Assembly: GCF_016522535.1 (NCBI RefSeq)
Contig: NZ_JAEHOI010000005.1
Location: 1 to 64,000, forward strand
Length of the DNA stretch: 64,000 nucleotides
DNA from: Leucobacter edaphi
GTDB lineage: Bacteria > Actinomycetota > Actinomycetes > Actinomycetales > Microbacteriaceae
Direction: 5' to 3'
Position 1 is the first letter of the stretch. Every line of letters starts with the position of its first letter. The notes beneath the pieces are model-generated. The model was given only the letters and a program-made list of their open reading frames with translations, was not told where the DNA came from and did not search any database. Position numbers and translations under genes: made by a program. Shown here piece after piece: positions 54,120-62,779 of the stretch.

Positions 54120-56789
54120 GTGAAACTTACGAAACGATTCAGCGCGCGCGCAGGAGCCATTCTTGCCGCAGCGGCACTCATGATCGGCGCCGTCGCCGTC
54201 GCCGATCCGGCGCTTGCGGAAACGAATCCGTATCCGCAGCCTGATCTGCCAAGGCACCTCACAAACGGCACCGGTGTCTTCGAAACACAAACCCTGTACG
54301 TCTACATGAAAGCCGGCGAGACGCTCACCGGAGACGCAGGCGCGCTCACTGGAAAAGAGAACCCGGCTGACACCTATACCATCGGGCTTGGCAAAGCGAG
54401 GATGGTGGTGACGTCCCCCTCCGGTGCCGTGATCGCCCAGAAGAACGGGCTCGGGATGTTCGATGCGGGTACCGCCTCCGACGTCGGCCCGCTCGTCGTC
54501 GAAGCGCCAGCTGACGGCATCTACCAGGTGACTGTTGGCCCGGAGGCCCCGCGGTACGGCAGTTCCAGCCGGCCCTGGGTCCTCAATGTCACTTCGGGCG
54601 GCGTCCGCCAGCCGGGTCGGGTGTTCACCACCTCGTACCAAATCATGCAGCCCACCACGAACTTCAACCAGAATCTCGCGTTCTGGGCGGTCAGCGAGCA
54701 GGGCTACCGGTACAAGATCGACCTTCCGAAGTACAACGGCTGGAACTCGGTCATCGCCGCGAACGCGTTCGGCAACGTGGACCGCGCGAGCTGCCAGCCC
54801 ACCTACGCGTCGGACCTGCGCAATCAGGCCGTGGCGAGCGCCGACGCCGCGAAGTGCGGCGGGAGCTATCTGCTATTCTTCGAGGATCCCTCCCCCGACT
54901 TGCCGGCAAGCGCGGCGATCGCCCCAGCGACCGCCCTGTCCGGCGGCGCAGCCACCCACTGGCTCAACCCGGCAATCGCAGCGCCCACCGTGCGGGACCT
55001 GCAGTTCACCCCGTCAGGCGCGCAACCCCGATCGGGAACGCTGAGCTACTCCGTGGGCAGCCACAATGGCAGCTACACGATCCACATCGACGCCGACGGC
55101 GACGGATCCTACGACGGACCGCTCGACCGTCATGTCCCCGCGAACACCGCGACCGGCGCGGGTAGCTACGCATTCGACGGGCTCGACGCGAACGGGGCAC
55201 CGATCTCGGCGACCACCTCGGTCGGGTTCAAGCTCACGGTCAACCAGGCGGCCGAGATCCACCTCGTCCTCGTCGACGTCGAGACCATGGCGGGCGGCGT
55301 CAAGATGACGCGTCTGAACGGCGACGGGATCGCAGACGACCGGACCTACTGGAATGACTCGATGTTCGCCGCATACGCGAATTGCGGCCCACGGCCCGCG
55401 TCGATCAACTCGCTGCCGGACGGCGTGCCCATTGGCGACGCGGCGACGCGCGGCTGGTCCTCCACGAATGGCACTTGCAACAACTCAGATAGCGCACAGA
55501 CCGGCTCGTGGGGCAACAACAAGTCGCTTGACACCTGGACCTACGCGAAGTCCGACGTTTCCGCGGAGACCCGCTACGGAGGAACCGCCGCGTTCACGCT
55601 CGCGAAGAGCGCCGACGCGCAGACTGTGCAGGTCGGCGACGAGATCGGTTACTCCTTCACCGTCAAGAACACGGGCACGGCGGGCCTGAGCAACGTCGTA
55701 ATCTCCGACCCACTGCTCGGGATCACCGACTTCGTGTGCGCACAGGATCTCGCGGTGGGCGCGGAGACGACGTGCGACGCCCCCGTGAAGCACAAGGCCA
55801 CTGACGCCGACGGCGCGGCAGGAAAGGTGCACAATATCGCCACCGCGAACGCGACTCCGGGCCCTGGCGCATCGGCGCCGGAGGAACAGACCGCCACCGC
55901 AGACGTCGCCGTGACGGTTCCGGTCGTGTTGACCCCCGGGTTCACGCTCGCCAAGACCGCAGACGCCACAACGGTCGAGGTCGGCGAGAGCATCTCCTAC
56001 TCCTTCACGGTCAAGAACACGGGCGAGACCCCGCTCACGAACGTCACGATCGACGATCCGCTGCTCGGCGTGTCCGACTTCGTGTGCGCGAAGGACCTCG
56101 CGATCGGCGCCGAGGCCACCTGTGACGCCCCGTCGACCTACACGGCGACCGACGCCGATGGAGTCTCTGGCACGGTGCACAACGAGGCCACCGCCACGGC
56201 AACCTCCCCCGGCACCGACGCCCCGCCGAAGCAGACCGCCACGGCCGACGTGAAGGTGACCGTTCCGGCCGTGCTCACCCCGGGTATCTCGCTCACCAAG
56301 GCCGCAAGCGCGACTTCCGTCGAGGTCGGCGAGAAGATCTCCTACTCCTTCACGGTCAAGAACACGGGCGAGACCCCGCTCACGAACGTCACGATCGACG
56401 ATCCGCTACTCGGCGTGACCGACTTCGTGTGCGCGAAGGACCTCGCGGTGGGCGCTGAGGCCACCTGCGATGCCCCGTCGACGTACACCACGACGAAGGC
56501 CGACTACCGCGCGGGCAGCGTGACGAACCACGCGACCGCGTCCGGAACCGCGCCAGGCGGCAAGGTGACGGCGAAGGCGTCGGCTCTGGTGAGAGTGACG
56601 GAAGCCGGCGTGGTCGTCCCGCATCCGGGCACGCCGACTCCGGACCCGAAGCCGAAGCCCACTCCGAAGCCGGGGGACGATCTGCCGGTCACCGGCGGCG
56701 CTGACGTCGCCGGTCTCGCACTCGGAGCAGTCGCGCTGATCGCAGCCGGTTCCCTGCTGCTCGCGCGCCGCCGCGGCTCGCGAGCGTAG
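54120..56789 (+). CDS. LPXTG surface protein with three DUF11-like repeats
   Basis: This 889-residue secreted, probably sortase-anchored protein has signal peptide AGAILAAAALMIGAVAVADPALA (about 11-33). A unique N-terminal domain (about 34-480) contains scattered Cys and a DADGDGSYDGPLD segment like a calcium loop (about 325-337). Three repeats of about 115 residues start near 490, 607 and 722, each with VxVGExIxYSFTVKNTG and CxxDLAxGAExTCDAP, typical of DUF11/DUF7507 repeats. The end is a Pro/Lys wall spacer, LPVTG near 855, a hydrophobic helix and RRR. Repeats 2 and 3 are almost identical at DNA level (period 345 bases, 55992 and 56337). GTG 54120 follows a G-rich ribosome site. The role is probably adhesion or wall structure. 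Confidence 0.88.
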   Translation: MKLTKRFSARAGAILAAAALMIGAVAVADPALAETNPYPQPDLPRHLTNGTGVFETQTLYVYMKAGETLTGDAGALTGKENPADTYTIGLGKARMVVTSPSGAVIAQKNGLGMFDAGTASDVGPLVVEAPADGIYQVTVGPEAPRYGSSSRPWVLNVTSGGVRQPGRVFTTSYQIMQPTTNFNQNLAFWAVSEQGYRYKIDLPKYNGWNSVIAANAFGNVDRASCQPTYASDLRNQAVASADAAKCGGSYLLFFEDPSPDLPASAAIAPATALSGGAATHWLNPAIAAPTVRDLQFTPSGAQPRSGTLSYSVGSHNGSYTIHIDADGDGSYDGPLDRHVPANTATGAGSYAFDGLDANGAPISATTSVGFKLTVNQAAEIHLVLVDVETMAGGVKMTRLNGDGIADDRTYWNDSMFAAYANCGPRPASINSLPDGVPIGDAATRGWSSTNGTCNNSDSAQTGSWGNNKSLDTWTYAKSDVSAETRYGGTAAFTLAKSADAQTVQVGDEIGYSFTVKNTGTAGLSNVVISDPLLGITDFVCAQDLAVGAETTCDAPVKHKATDADGAAGKVHNIATANATPGPGASAPEEQTATADVAVTVPVVLTPGFTLAKTADATTVEVGESISYSFTVKNTGETPLTNVTIDDPLLGVSDFVCAKDLAIGAEATCDAPSTYTATDADGVSGTVHNEATATATSPGTDAPPKQTATADVKVTVPAVLTPGISLTKAASATSVEVGEKISYSFTVKNTGETPLTNVTIDDPLLGVTDFVCAKDLAVGAEATCDAPSTYTTTKADYRAGSVTNHATASGTAPGGKVTAKASALVRVTEAGVVVPHPGTPTPDPKPKPTPKPGDDLPVTGGADVAGLALGAVALIAAGSLLLARRRGSRA
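55992..56450 (+). repeat. 345-bp period direct repeat inside the DUF11 protein
   Basis: The segment starting ATCTCCTACTCCTTCACGG at 55992 recurs at 56337 with very few differences over roughly 110 bases. This indicates a recent in-frame duplication or gene conversion of one 115-codon repeat unit, and a site where copy number may vary between strains. Confidence 0.75.
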
Positions 56790-56799
56790 CCGCCGCAAC

Positions 56800-56841
56800 G
56801 TGAAGCGGGTCCCGTGGTGTTCGCCACGGGGCCCGCTTCAC
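56800..56841. terminator. Terminator after the DUF11 surface-protein gene
   Basis: GTGAAGCGGGTCCCGTGG (56800-56817) pairs with CCACGGGGCCCGCTTCAC (56824-56841) over 18 bp with one T-G pair and a 6-base loop. It also faces the convergent BenE-type gene. Confidence 0.87.
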
Positions 56842-56913
56842 GATCAGGCAGCATTGGCCAGAGGCTCGGTCGGGCCCCCTCACCCGGCTTCTCGGGCAGG
56901 ACATCCACGCTGC

Positions 56914-58131
56914 TCAGGAATGCGCAGTCCGCCGCCCATCGATCCTGCGTCGGATGGCGAGCACCCAGGACACGAGGATCCCCGCCGCGAGCGCCCAGAA
57001 TGCCGAGCCCAGGCCGATCGCGGTGACGCCGGAGGCCGCCACGAGGATCGTCACCGCCGCGGGCACCCGCTCGTGTTCGACGCTCATCGCCCCCGCGCAG
57101 GCCGCAGCGAAAGCGCTGATCATCGCGACGCCCGTGATGGCCTCGATCGCGCCCTGGGGCGCCGCGAGTACGAGGGCGGTGAGCGCGGAACTCAGCACGC
57201 CGAGCACGAGATAGGTCACGCCCATGGAGACGCCCGCGATCCAGCGTCGCTCCCGCGGCCCGGCGTCAGGTCCCGCGGTGAGAGCGGTGCTGATCGCGGC
57301 GAGGTTCGCGGCGTGGCCCCCGAACGGAGCGGCGAGCATCGTGGCCCCGCCCGTCGTGACGAGCGATGCCCGCCACGGCGCCGCGAAACCGAAGCCGGCG
57401 AGCACCGCGACACCCGGGATGTTCTGCGACGCCATCGTGACGAGGTAGAGCGGCAACGCGATCCCCGTCAGCGCCTGCAGGGTGATCGTCGGCATCGTGA
57501 ACTCAACGGTCGGAACGAGGTCCTCGAGCGGGATCCGCTGCCCGCCCGTGACGAGTCCGATCGCGATCACCGCGATACCCGCAACCAGCGCGAGCGGTAC
57601 CGCCCATTTCGGGGCCAGGATCAGCATCACGAGCCAGACGACGAGGATCGGCGCGACGACGAGCGGATGCTCGGCGAGCGCCGGGATCGGGCCCAGGACC
57701 AGGGGAAACAGCACGCCCGCGAGCATGCCCTGCGCGATCGGCCCGGGAATCCGCTGCACGAGACGCGTGAGGCCCGGCCACAGCCCGGTGAGCACGAGGA
57801 GGGCGCCCGTCACGAGGAACGCCCCCACCGCCGCCGGCCAGCCGCCCGCGACCGTTCCCGTCGTGATGAGCAGGGCCGCTCCCGGCGTGGACCAGGCCGC
57901 GGCGAGCGGCATCTTGAAGCGCCAGGACAGGAGCAGCGCGGACGCTCCCATGGCGAGCGTCACGGCCAGGAGCCCTGACGCGGCCTGCGCCGGGTTCGCG
58001 CCGACCGCGCGCAGCCCGCTGAGCAGGACCGCGAAGGTGGCGGCGAACGCGACGAGGGCGGCGACCGTCCCCGCACTGATCGGGGCCCAGGGGATCTCGC
58101 GCGGGCGCGGGGCGCTCGGGGGACGATTCAT
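56914..58131 (-). CDS. BenE-family benzoate/H+ symporter-like transporter
   Basis: This 405-residue inner-membrane protein has about 12 hydrophobic segments. The N-terminal PISAGTVAALVAFAATFAVLL, AAWSTPGAALL and the mid-chain YLVTMASQNIPGVAVLAGFG (about 238-257) are characteristic of BenE, the benzoate/proton symporter family related to NCS2 carriers. No aromatic degradation genes are adjacent, so the true substrate is uncertain. Length is normal. Confidence 0.86.
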   Translation of the reverse strand: MNRPPSAPRPREIPWAPISAGTVAALVAFAATFAVLLSGLRAVGANPAQAASGLLAVTLAMGASALLLSWRFKMPLAAAWSTPGAALLITTGTVAGGWPAAVGAFLVTGALLVLTGLWPGLTRLVQRIPGPIAQGMLAGVLFPLVLGPIPALAEHPLVVAPILVVWLVMLILAPKWAVPLALVAGIAVIAIGLVTGGQRIPLEDLVPTVEFTMPTITLQALTGIALPLYLVTMASQNIPGVAVLAGFGFAAPWRASLVTTGGATMLAAPFGGHAANLAAISTALTAGPDAGPRERRWIAGVSMGVTYLVLGVLSSALTALVLAAPQGAIEAITGVAMISAFAAACAGAMSVEHERVPAAVTILVAASGVTAIGLGSAFWALAAGILVSWVLAIRRRIDGRRTAHS

Positions 58132-58256
58132 TTACGGAACGTACCATGACGGCGGGCCGGGGCGCGAAGTCCGGAGCGCGGTCGCGCCGGGCTGGCCACG
58201 GGCGGGACCCGAGCGGGGCCCGCTCGGGCCGCGGCGCGGAGGTGCGGGGCCGCTCC

Positions 58257-58355
58257 TCAGCGACCCTTGTTCTTGCGCTGCACCCAGAGCGCGACCCCGA
58301 CGACGACGCCGGCGATGACGAAGATCGTCCAGGAGATGACTGCTGCGGTGACCAC
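58257..58355 (-). CDS. Short single-span membrane peptide
   Basis: This 32-codon frame (GTG 58355 to TGA 58257) encodes one hydrophobic helix, VISWTIFVIAGVVVGVALWV, followed by QRKNKGR. The shape of one helix plus a basic end is common among tiny actinobacterial membrane proteins. The ribosome site is weak (GGGG just before the start). Kept as plausible because the helix is well formed and the frame carries typical high-GC codon use. Confidence 0.4.
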   Translation of the reverse strand: MVTAAVISWTIFVIAGVVVGVALWVQRKNKGR

Positions 58356-58407
58356 GCCCCAACGCTAGCAGGCGGCAGCGCCAGCGACGCGGGGTTATCG
58401 TGGTGAC

Positions 58408-58752
58408 ATGACCCGCGATCAGGAGATTCGGGCCGCGCTTTCGGAGTGGCGGGCGCAGGCCGACGAACGTGTTGCCCGGCTCGAACGCTCGCTCGCGGCG
58501 CTGCAGGAGGCGCGACGCGGCTCCTCCGACGATGACGAGCACGACCCCGAGGGGGTCACGCTGTCGGGTGAGTGGTCGATGCTCTCTGGCCTGCTCGGCT
58601 CGGCGCGCGAGGACGCGGCACTCGCGGAGGACGCGTTCCGCCGGCTCGAGCAGGGCGAGTACGGGATCTGTGCCGCGTGCGGGGAGCCCATCCCCGCCGG
58701 CCAGCTCGAGGTGCGCCCGGCGCGCGAGCGCTGCGTGGCCTGCACGCCCTAG
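58408..58752 (+). CDS. TraR/DksA-type C4 zinc-finger protein
   Basis: This 114-residue cytoplasmic protein has an N-terminal helical region (1-75, rich in Glu/Arg/Ala, coiled-coil-like) and a C-terminal zinc finger CAACGEPIPAGQLEVRPARERCVAC (about 88-112) with four cysteines as in DksA/TraR. DksA-like proteins bind RNA polymerase through the secondary channel. The length is shorter than E. coli DksA (151). Whether it modulates transcription here is not known. Confidence 0.85.
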   Translation: MTRDQEIRAALSEWRAQADERVARLERSLAALQEARRGSSDDDEHDPEGVTLSGEWSMLSGLLGSAREDAALAEDAFRRLEQGEYGICAACGEPIPAGQLEVRPARERCVACTP

Positions 58753-58795
58753 CGCGGCGTGGGCGGACGCGCCGCCCGGTGGCGCCCCGCCCTGA

Positions 58796-59206
58796 TCAGG
58801 TTTCGATCTCGCCGAAGCCGGTGAACTTCCAGCCGGGGCCGCCAGGCACCTCGTGGCGCTCGAAAACGGCGATGAACTCGTCATTCGTGTCGGCGTCGCG
58901 ATAGCCGACCCCGAGCCGATCGCCGCGGAGGGCGACCGAAGACAGCTCGGCCTCTCCGGAGGGGACCGCGGCGAGGAGCGCCCCCAGTTCCGAGAGGACC
59001 TCCTCGAGCTCGCCTCGCGCCCCCTCCTCGAGTTCCTCGCGCGACTCGGCGAACACCGCGACATCGAGCTCGAGGGGAGTTCCCACGAGGAGACTTCCCG
59101 CCCACTCCGTCGCCCCGTCGGAGCTCTCCTCTTCGAGGAGATCGACCTCCTCGAACGCCGCCGCGTAGTCCACCTCGGGCTCGGGCATGCCGTCGTCCAC
59201 GCTCAT
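58796..59206 (-). CDS. Conserved hypothetical acidic protein
   Basis: This 136-residue, strongly acidic soluble protein is rich in Glu (VDLLEEESSDGATE and ESREELEEGARGELEEVLSELGALL). It ends with a more conserved-looking beta-rich stretch, GDRLGVGYRDADTNDEFIAVFERHE. No family is recognised. ATG 59206 overlaps the stop of the upstream SRAP-like gene by 4 bases, supporting a real, coupled gene. Confidence 0.65.
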   Translation of the reverse strand: MSVDDGMPEPEVDYAAAFEEVDLLEEESSDGATEWAGSLLVGTPLELDVAVFAESREELEEGARGELEEVLSELGALLAAVPSGEAELSSVALRGDRLGVGYRDADTNDEFIAVFERHEVPGGPGWKFTGFGEIET

Positions 59207-59820
59207 GATCCGCTCAACTCTCGCGAGATGCCGTCGGAGGCGAGCTGCGCCTCGGCGACGAGCTCCGCGTCACCAGCGCGCTCCGGATCGAGCCACTCGT
59301 CGTGGAGCTCCCGCGGCAGGACGAGCGGCATGCGCGGCCAGGTCTCGGCCGCCTCGCCGACGGCGTCCCGGGTGACCATCGAGTAGGACAGCCGCTCCGT
59401 GCCGTCGGGGAGCGTGACCGTCGAGGTGAGGGCCGCGATCCCGAACAGCTCATCCCCCGGAAGCGAGAACCGCACCTTCTTCTCCACGTACCAGGTGGCC
59501 GGCAGGATCGCCCGATGCTGGAACGGCCCCTTCCAGGAGCGCAGCAGCTTGTCGTCTCGGCTGTTAAACGCCGAGTACTTGACGGGGCCGCTGGGATCGC
59601 GCCACAGCCACCACCAGCCCAGATCGATGCGACGCTCGCCCTGAGGCGCGTGGATCAGGGGATTCAGATTGACCGCTCGGGCGCCCGTGATCGCGGCCCG
59701 CCCATCACGGGCGTCCGCCCACTCGGCGAGCAGTCGCTCGTTCGCGGGATCGCTCATGGGCGGCAGGTCGAGCGGGAGCGGCGCGCCGCTTCCGCCGCCG
59801 AGTCCATACGATGCGCACAT
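59203..59820 (-). CDS. SRAP (YedK/HMCES)-like protein with altered catalytic site
   Basis: This 205-residue protein starts MCASYG, giving the Cys2 that SRAP proteins use to form a thiazolidine crosslink to abasic DNA after Met removal. Other family landmarks are NLNPLI, FNSRDDKLL (for NAR) and RAILPATWYVEK (Glu in the place of GFYEW). The position of the usual His in IHDRxPxxL reads WPRMPLVL, so the His is replaced by Trp. Relatives protect or repair abasic sites in single-stranded DNA. The changed residue suggests crosslink formation may remain while its reversal is altered. Coupled to the acidic hypothetical gene downstream. Confidence 0.82.
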   Translation of the reverse strand: MCASYGLGGGSGAPLPLDLPPMSDPANERLLAEWADARDGRAAITGARAVNLNPLIHAPQGERRIDLGWWWLWRDPSGPVKYSAFNSRDDKLLRSWKGPFQHRAILPATWYVEKKVRFSLPGDELFGIAALTSTVTLPDGTERLSYSMVTRDAVGEAAETWPRMPLVLPRELHDEWLDPERAGDAELVAEAQLASDGISRELSGS

Positions 59821-59889
59821 GCCGCCAGGATACGTGGGACCGCTGACATTCGGGAGGGGCGGAACGCGAACGGTCCGCGCCGCGCCGCG

Positions 59890-60624
59890 CTACTGTCCCA
59901 GGCGCGAGGCGGCCGCCTCGTCGAGCAGCCAGATCACATCGGCGTGCCGGCGCAGGAAGCTCGCGGGGAGCGCCTCGGTTTCTGGGCCCTCGATCGCCGC
60001 GGCAACGGCCGCGGCCTTCGCGGCGCCCGTGGCGATCATGAGCAGCGCGCGCGCCTCAAGGATCGTCCCGATCCCCTGCGTGATCGCGTGCGTGGGCACC
60101 TGATCGGCGCTCTCGAAGAAGCGCGCGTTGTCCTCCCGTGTCTCCGGCGTCAGCTCGACCGCTCGCGTCCGGGAGTCGACGGCCGACCCCGGCTCGTTGA
60201 ACGCGAGATGCCCGTTGCGGCCGATCCCGAGGATCTGCAGGTCGATGCCGCCCGCGGCGGCGATCGCGCGTTCGTACTCAGCGCCGGTCTCGGCCGCTTC
60301 GGCGACGGTGCGCGCGAACGGGACCCGCACGCGCTCGGGATCGAGGCCAACGACGTTCACCGCGTCGTCGCGGATCACGGCGTGATAGCTGCGCGGGTCC
60401 TCGGGGTCGAGCCCGATGTACTCGTCGAGCGCGAAGCCCCTGACCCGGTCGAGTGAAATTTCCCGGCGCCGGGCGAGCCCGCCCCACTCGCGGTATGCGA
60501 CGACGGGTGAGGAGCCGGTCGCGAGGCCGATCACGGCGTCGGGCTTCCGCTCCACCTGCGCAACCAGGTGTTCCGCGGCGGCGTTTCCGAGGGCCTCCAG
60601 GTCGGCGAGTACGCGCACGTCCAT
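59890..60624 (-). CDS. nagB: Glucosamine-6-phosphate deaminase
   Basis: This 244-residue cytoplasmic enzyme converts glucosamine-6-phosphate to fructose-6-phosphate and ammonia. LATGSSPV (phosphate loop, about 34-41), FALDEYIGLDP (about 66-76, catalytic Asp) and GIGRNGHLAFNEPGS (about 130-144, catalytic His) are all intact. ATG 60624 begins the fold; the frame upstream is a shadow of the nucleosidase gene. nagA is not nearby. The gene follows the nucleosidase-like gene by 35 bases. Confidence 0.94.
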   Translation of the reverse strand: MDVRVLADLEALGNAAAEHLVAQVERKPDAVIGLATGSSPVVAYREWGGLARRREISLDRVRGFALDEYIGLDPEDPRSYHAVIRDDAVNVVGLDPERVRVPFARTVAEAAETGAEYERAIAAAGGIDLQILGIGRNGHLAFNEPGSAVDSRTRAVELTPETREDNARFFESADQVPTHAITQGIGTILEARALLMIATGAAKAAAVAAAIEGPETEALPASFLRRHADVIWLLDEAAASRLGQ

Positions 60625-60659
60625 TCGAATTCCTTCTCCCAGTTCGCGGTCAGCGGGGG

Positions 60660-61262
60660 TCACACGAGCGTATCGGGGTCCCGCAGCCGCTCCTCCCAGA
60701 ACGCGCGCAGCTGCTCGCTCTTGCGGAACACGATCACGTCCCATTCCTCGTCCGTGGTCGAGGAGTCGGCGAAGTCCGAGGGCACCTTGAACATCTGCAG
60801 CGGCACACCGAAGCGATCGCACACGCGGGCGAACGCGTAGGCCTCCATGTCGACGAGCGTCGCCCCGAGCGCTGAGATGGTCGCGCGCTGCGCGTCGTCC
60901 TTCACGAAGACGTCGCCCGTTGCGATGACGGCCCGGTGCGACTCGGGCAGCACCTGCTCCCCCGCGGGCGCGAGTTCCGGCGACGGCAGCGAGAAGTCGT
61001 GCTGCACGACACCGCTGATCTGGTAGATCTCGTCGAGGCTCGGGCGTGCGCTCCCCTCGGTCCCGTCGCCGACGACGCCAGCGGTGCCGAGCACGAGCAC
61101 CCGCCCGATCTCGCGCCCCTCGGCGGCGGCTGCGGCGAGCGCGGCCGACAGCTCGGTGGCGGCGTTGATCTTGCCGACGCCGGTCACGAGGTGGGGCACG
61201 TCGGCGAAGGCCGAGGCCTCGTCGCGGTGGGCGAAGACGATGAGCGTTTCGGTCACTGGCAT
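60660..61262 (-). CDS. MTA/SAH nucleosidase-like protein
   Basis: This 200-residue cytoplasmic protein is of the PNP/UDP nucleoside phosphorylase superfamily, closest in pattern to 5'-methylthioadenosine/S-adenosylhomocysteine nucleosidase. VTGVGKINAATELSAAL (about 26-42) and VLGTAGVVGDG carry the ribose/phosphate-loop glycines, TLVDMEAYAFARVCDRFG (about 134-151) the Met-Glu pair, and FKVPSDFADSS the catalytic Ser-Asp. It is slightly shorter than E. coli Pfs (232). With luxS nearby it would supply S-ribosylhomocysteine from SAH. The base specificity is unproven. Confidence 0.82.
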   Translation of the reverse strand: MPVTETLIVFAHRDEASAFADVPHLVTGVGKINAATELSAALAAAAAEGREIGRVLVLGTAGVVGDGTEGSARPSLDEIYQISGVVQHDFSLPSPELAPAGEQVLPESHRAVIATGDVFVKDDAQRATISALGATLVDMEAYAFARVCDRFGVPLQMFKVPSDFADSSTTDEEWDVIVFRKSEQLRAFWEERLRDPDTLV

Positions 61263-61645
61263 GGGCCTCTCTCCGGGTCCTCGCGGCGCCCGAGAACGAT
61301 GTCGCGCCGGACCGGCGCAAACTAAGACTAGCGTTTCTCGAAGAAATGTTCTAAACTGATGAGCTGAGCTTCGAAGGAAGCCTCGCGATCGCTGCCCAGG
61401 GAAGGGCGAAGCGGCTCAGGCCGCGCATTCCACGCGGGCGCCTCGAGAGCTCAGCAGCGCGACACCGCGCTCCCCGTGGAACACCCTGGATTCCGCACAC
61501 ACCGCGTCACCCGCGCGCGCCGGATCAGCCGATCCTGCTGCTCGCGGATCGGCTCGCTCGAGCCCGGCGACGCGTGCCATCATCGCCCCGGTTCGACTCC
61601 GCGGGCGAGGCGCCGAAGCGGCGCAGTAAGACTAAGGAACACCCG
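61263..61645. other. Intergenic region with hairpin, possible long leader
   Basis: Between the divergent nucleosidase-like and hypothetical genes. An AT-rich patch at 61320-61365 probably holds promoters. A hairpin AGCCGATCC (61527-61535) / GGATCGGCT (61546-61554) lies in what would be a 250-300 base leader of the downstream gene. I do not recognise a riboswitch. AAGGAA precedes ATG 61646. Confidence 0.4.
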
Positions 61646-62014
61646 ATGATGAATACGATCAAAAACAAGAACACCGACACGACCAAGCGCTTCGAGACCG
61701 CGGCTGCGACGGCGCCGTTCGCGGCGACGCCGATCGCCTCGGCCTCGCGCTCCACCGGCTCGACGCTCCGGACGCCCTACCACGCACTCGGAACCGACGG
61801 CGAGATGCGCGTCCCCGAGTGGGCACAGAGCCGCTCCGTGTACCGCACGGACGGCCGCACGCTCTACTTCGTCGAGACCGACGATCTCGACGCGGCCCGG
61901 CTCGACCTGGCGCGGCTCGACCGCTCAGGCTGGGAGGTCCGCGTGGCAGAGGACGAGGCCGGCGAGGGGGCGCGCATCGCGCTCACCCGTCGCGAACTCG
62001 CCCGCGCCGCCTGA
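61646..62014 (+). CDS. Hypothetical protein
   Basis: This 122-residue soluble protein has a low-complexity N-terminal third (Lys/Thr then Ala/Ser-rich, 1-45) and a compact C-terminal part (about 50-118) with SVYRTDGRTLYFVETDDLDAARLDLARLDRSGWEVRV, suggesting an alpha-beta fold. No family is recognised. Start ATG 61646 follows AAGGAACACCCG; the second codon is also ATG. It has its own terminator at 62048-62086. Confidence 0.6.
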   Translation: MMNTIKNKNTDTTKRFETAAATAPFAATPIASASRSTGSTLRTPYHALGTDGEMRVPEWAQSRSVYRTDGRTLYFVETDDLDAARLDLARLDRSGWEVRVAEDEAGEGARIALTRRELARAA

Positions 62015-62047
62015 GCGACGCCGGCCGGCGACACAGCCAGACCCCAA

Positions 62048-62086
62048 CCGCGGCCCGGATCGACACCCTGTCGGTTCGGGCCGCGG
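62048..62086 (+). terminator. Terminator after hypothetical gene, upstream of luxS
   Basis: CCGCGGCCCGGATCGACA (62048-62065) pairs with TGTCGGTTCGGGCCGCGG (62069-62086) over 18 positions including two G-T pairs, around a CCC loop. Confidence 0.82.
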
Positions 62087-62176
62087 CCGTCTCCGGCCCG
62101 CAGCGCGGCGCGGCATCGACCCGTCGCCGGGCGTCACACCCGCGCCCCTCCCGAAACCGCTCGCTAGGCTGATCGC

Positions 62177-62668
62177 ATGAGCGATGTGGAACTTGCCGAG
62201 GTCGAGAGCTTCTCCCTGGATCACACGAAAGTGCTGGCGCCGTACGTCCGCCTGATCGGGGTCGAGCACGGCCCCAAGGGCGACGCGATCTCGAACTACG
62301 ACATCCGGCTCGTGCAGCCGAACGAGCAGGAGATCCCCACGGGCGGCCTGCACACGATCGAGCACACGCTCGCGGCGCTGCTCCGCACCCGCTTCGACGG
62401 GCTCATCGACATCTCCCCGTTCGGCTGCCGCACGGGCTTCCACCTGATCGCGTGGGGGGAACCCACGCCCGAGGTGGTTGCGGCCGCGATCAAGGCATCG
62501 CTCGAGGACATCGCCGAGCGCATCACCTGGGAGGACGTGCCCGGAACGGAGGCCGTGAGCTGCGGCAACTACCGCGACCACAGCCTGCACTCGGCGCGCG
62601 AGTGGGCGCGCGCGGTGCTCGACCGCGGGATCAGCCTCGACGCGTTCGACCGCTCGCGGATCGCCTAG
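62177..62668 (+). CDS. luxS: S-ribosylhomocysteine lyase
   Basis: This 163-residue cytoplasmic metalloenzyme cleaves S-ribosylhomocysteine to homocysteine and DPD, the autoinducer-2 precursor. Metal ligands His59 and His63 are in HTIEH and Cys129 in VSCGNYRDH; the catalytic Cys84 is in FGCRTGFHL. All are present and length is standard. Its own terminator follows at 62715-62759. Together with the nucleosidase-like gene it completes SAH recycling. Confidence 0.97.
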   Translation: MSDVELAEVESFSLDHTKVLAPYVRLIGVEHGPKGDAISNYDIRLVQPNEQEIPTGGLHTIEHTLAALLRTRFDGLIDISPFGCRTGFHLIAWGEPTPEVVAAAIKASLEDIAERITWEDVPGTEAVSCGNYRDHSLHSAREWARAVLDRGISLDAFDRSRIA

Positions 62669-62714
62669 CCCGGATCGCCCGCCCGGGAACCCCGAACCGG
62701 GTCTCCTCCGAGAA

Positions 62715-62759
62715 CGCAGAAGCCGGCCACGCGCACGAGTCGCGGGGCCGGCTTCTGCG
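62715..62759. terminator. Bidirectional terminator between luxS and phosphorylase gene
   Basis: CGCAGAAGCCGGC (62715-62727) pairs perfectly with GCCGGCTTCTGCG (62747-62759), extendable inward by one C-G pair. It separates two convergent genes. Confidence 0.87.
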
Positions 62760-62779
62760 CTTCGTGGCGCGCGACCGCG

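Noticed and set aside
61527-61554. Riboswitch upstream of the 122-residue hypothetical gene
   Set aside because: There is one hairpin only; no recognisable conserved core of SAM, SAH or other known riboswitches could be seen by eye.
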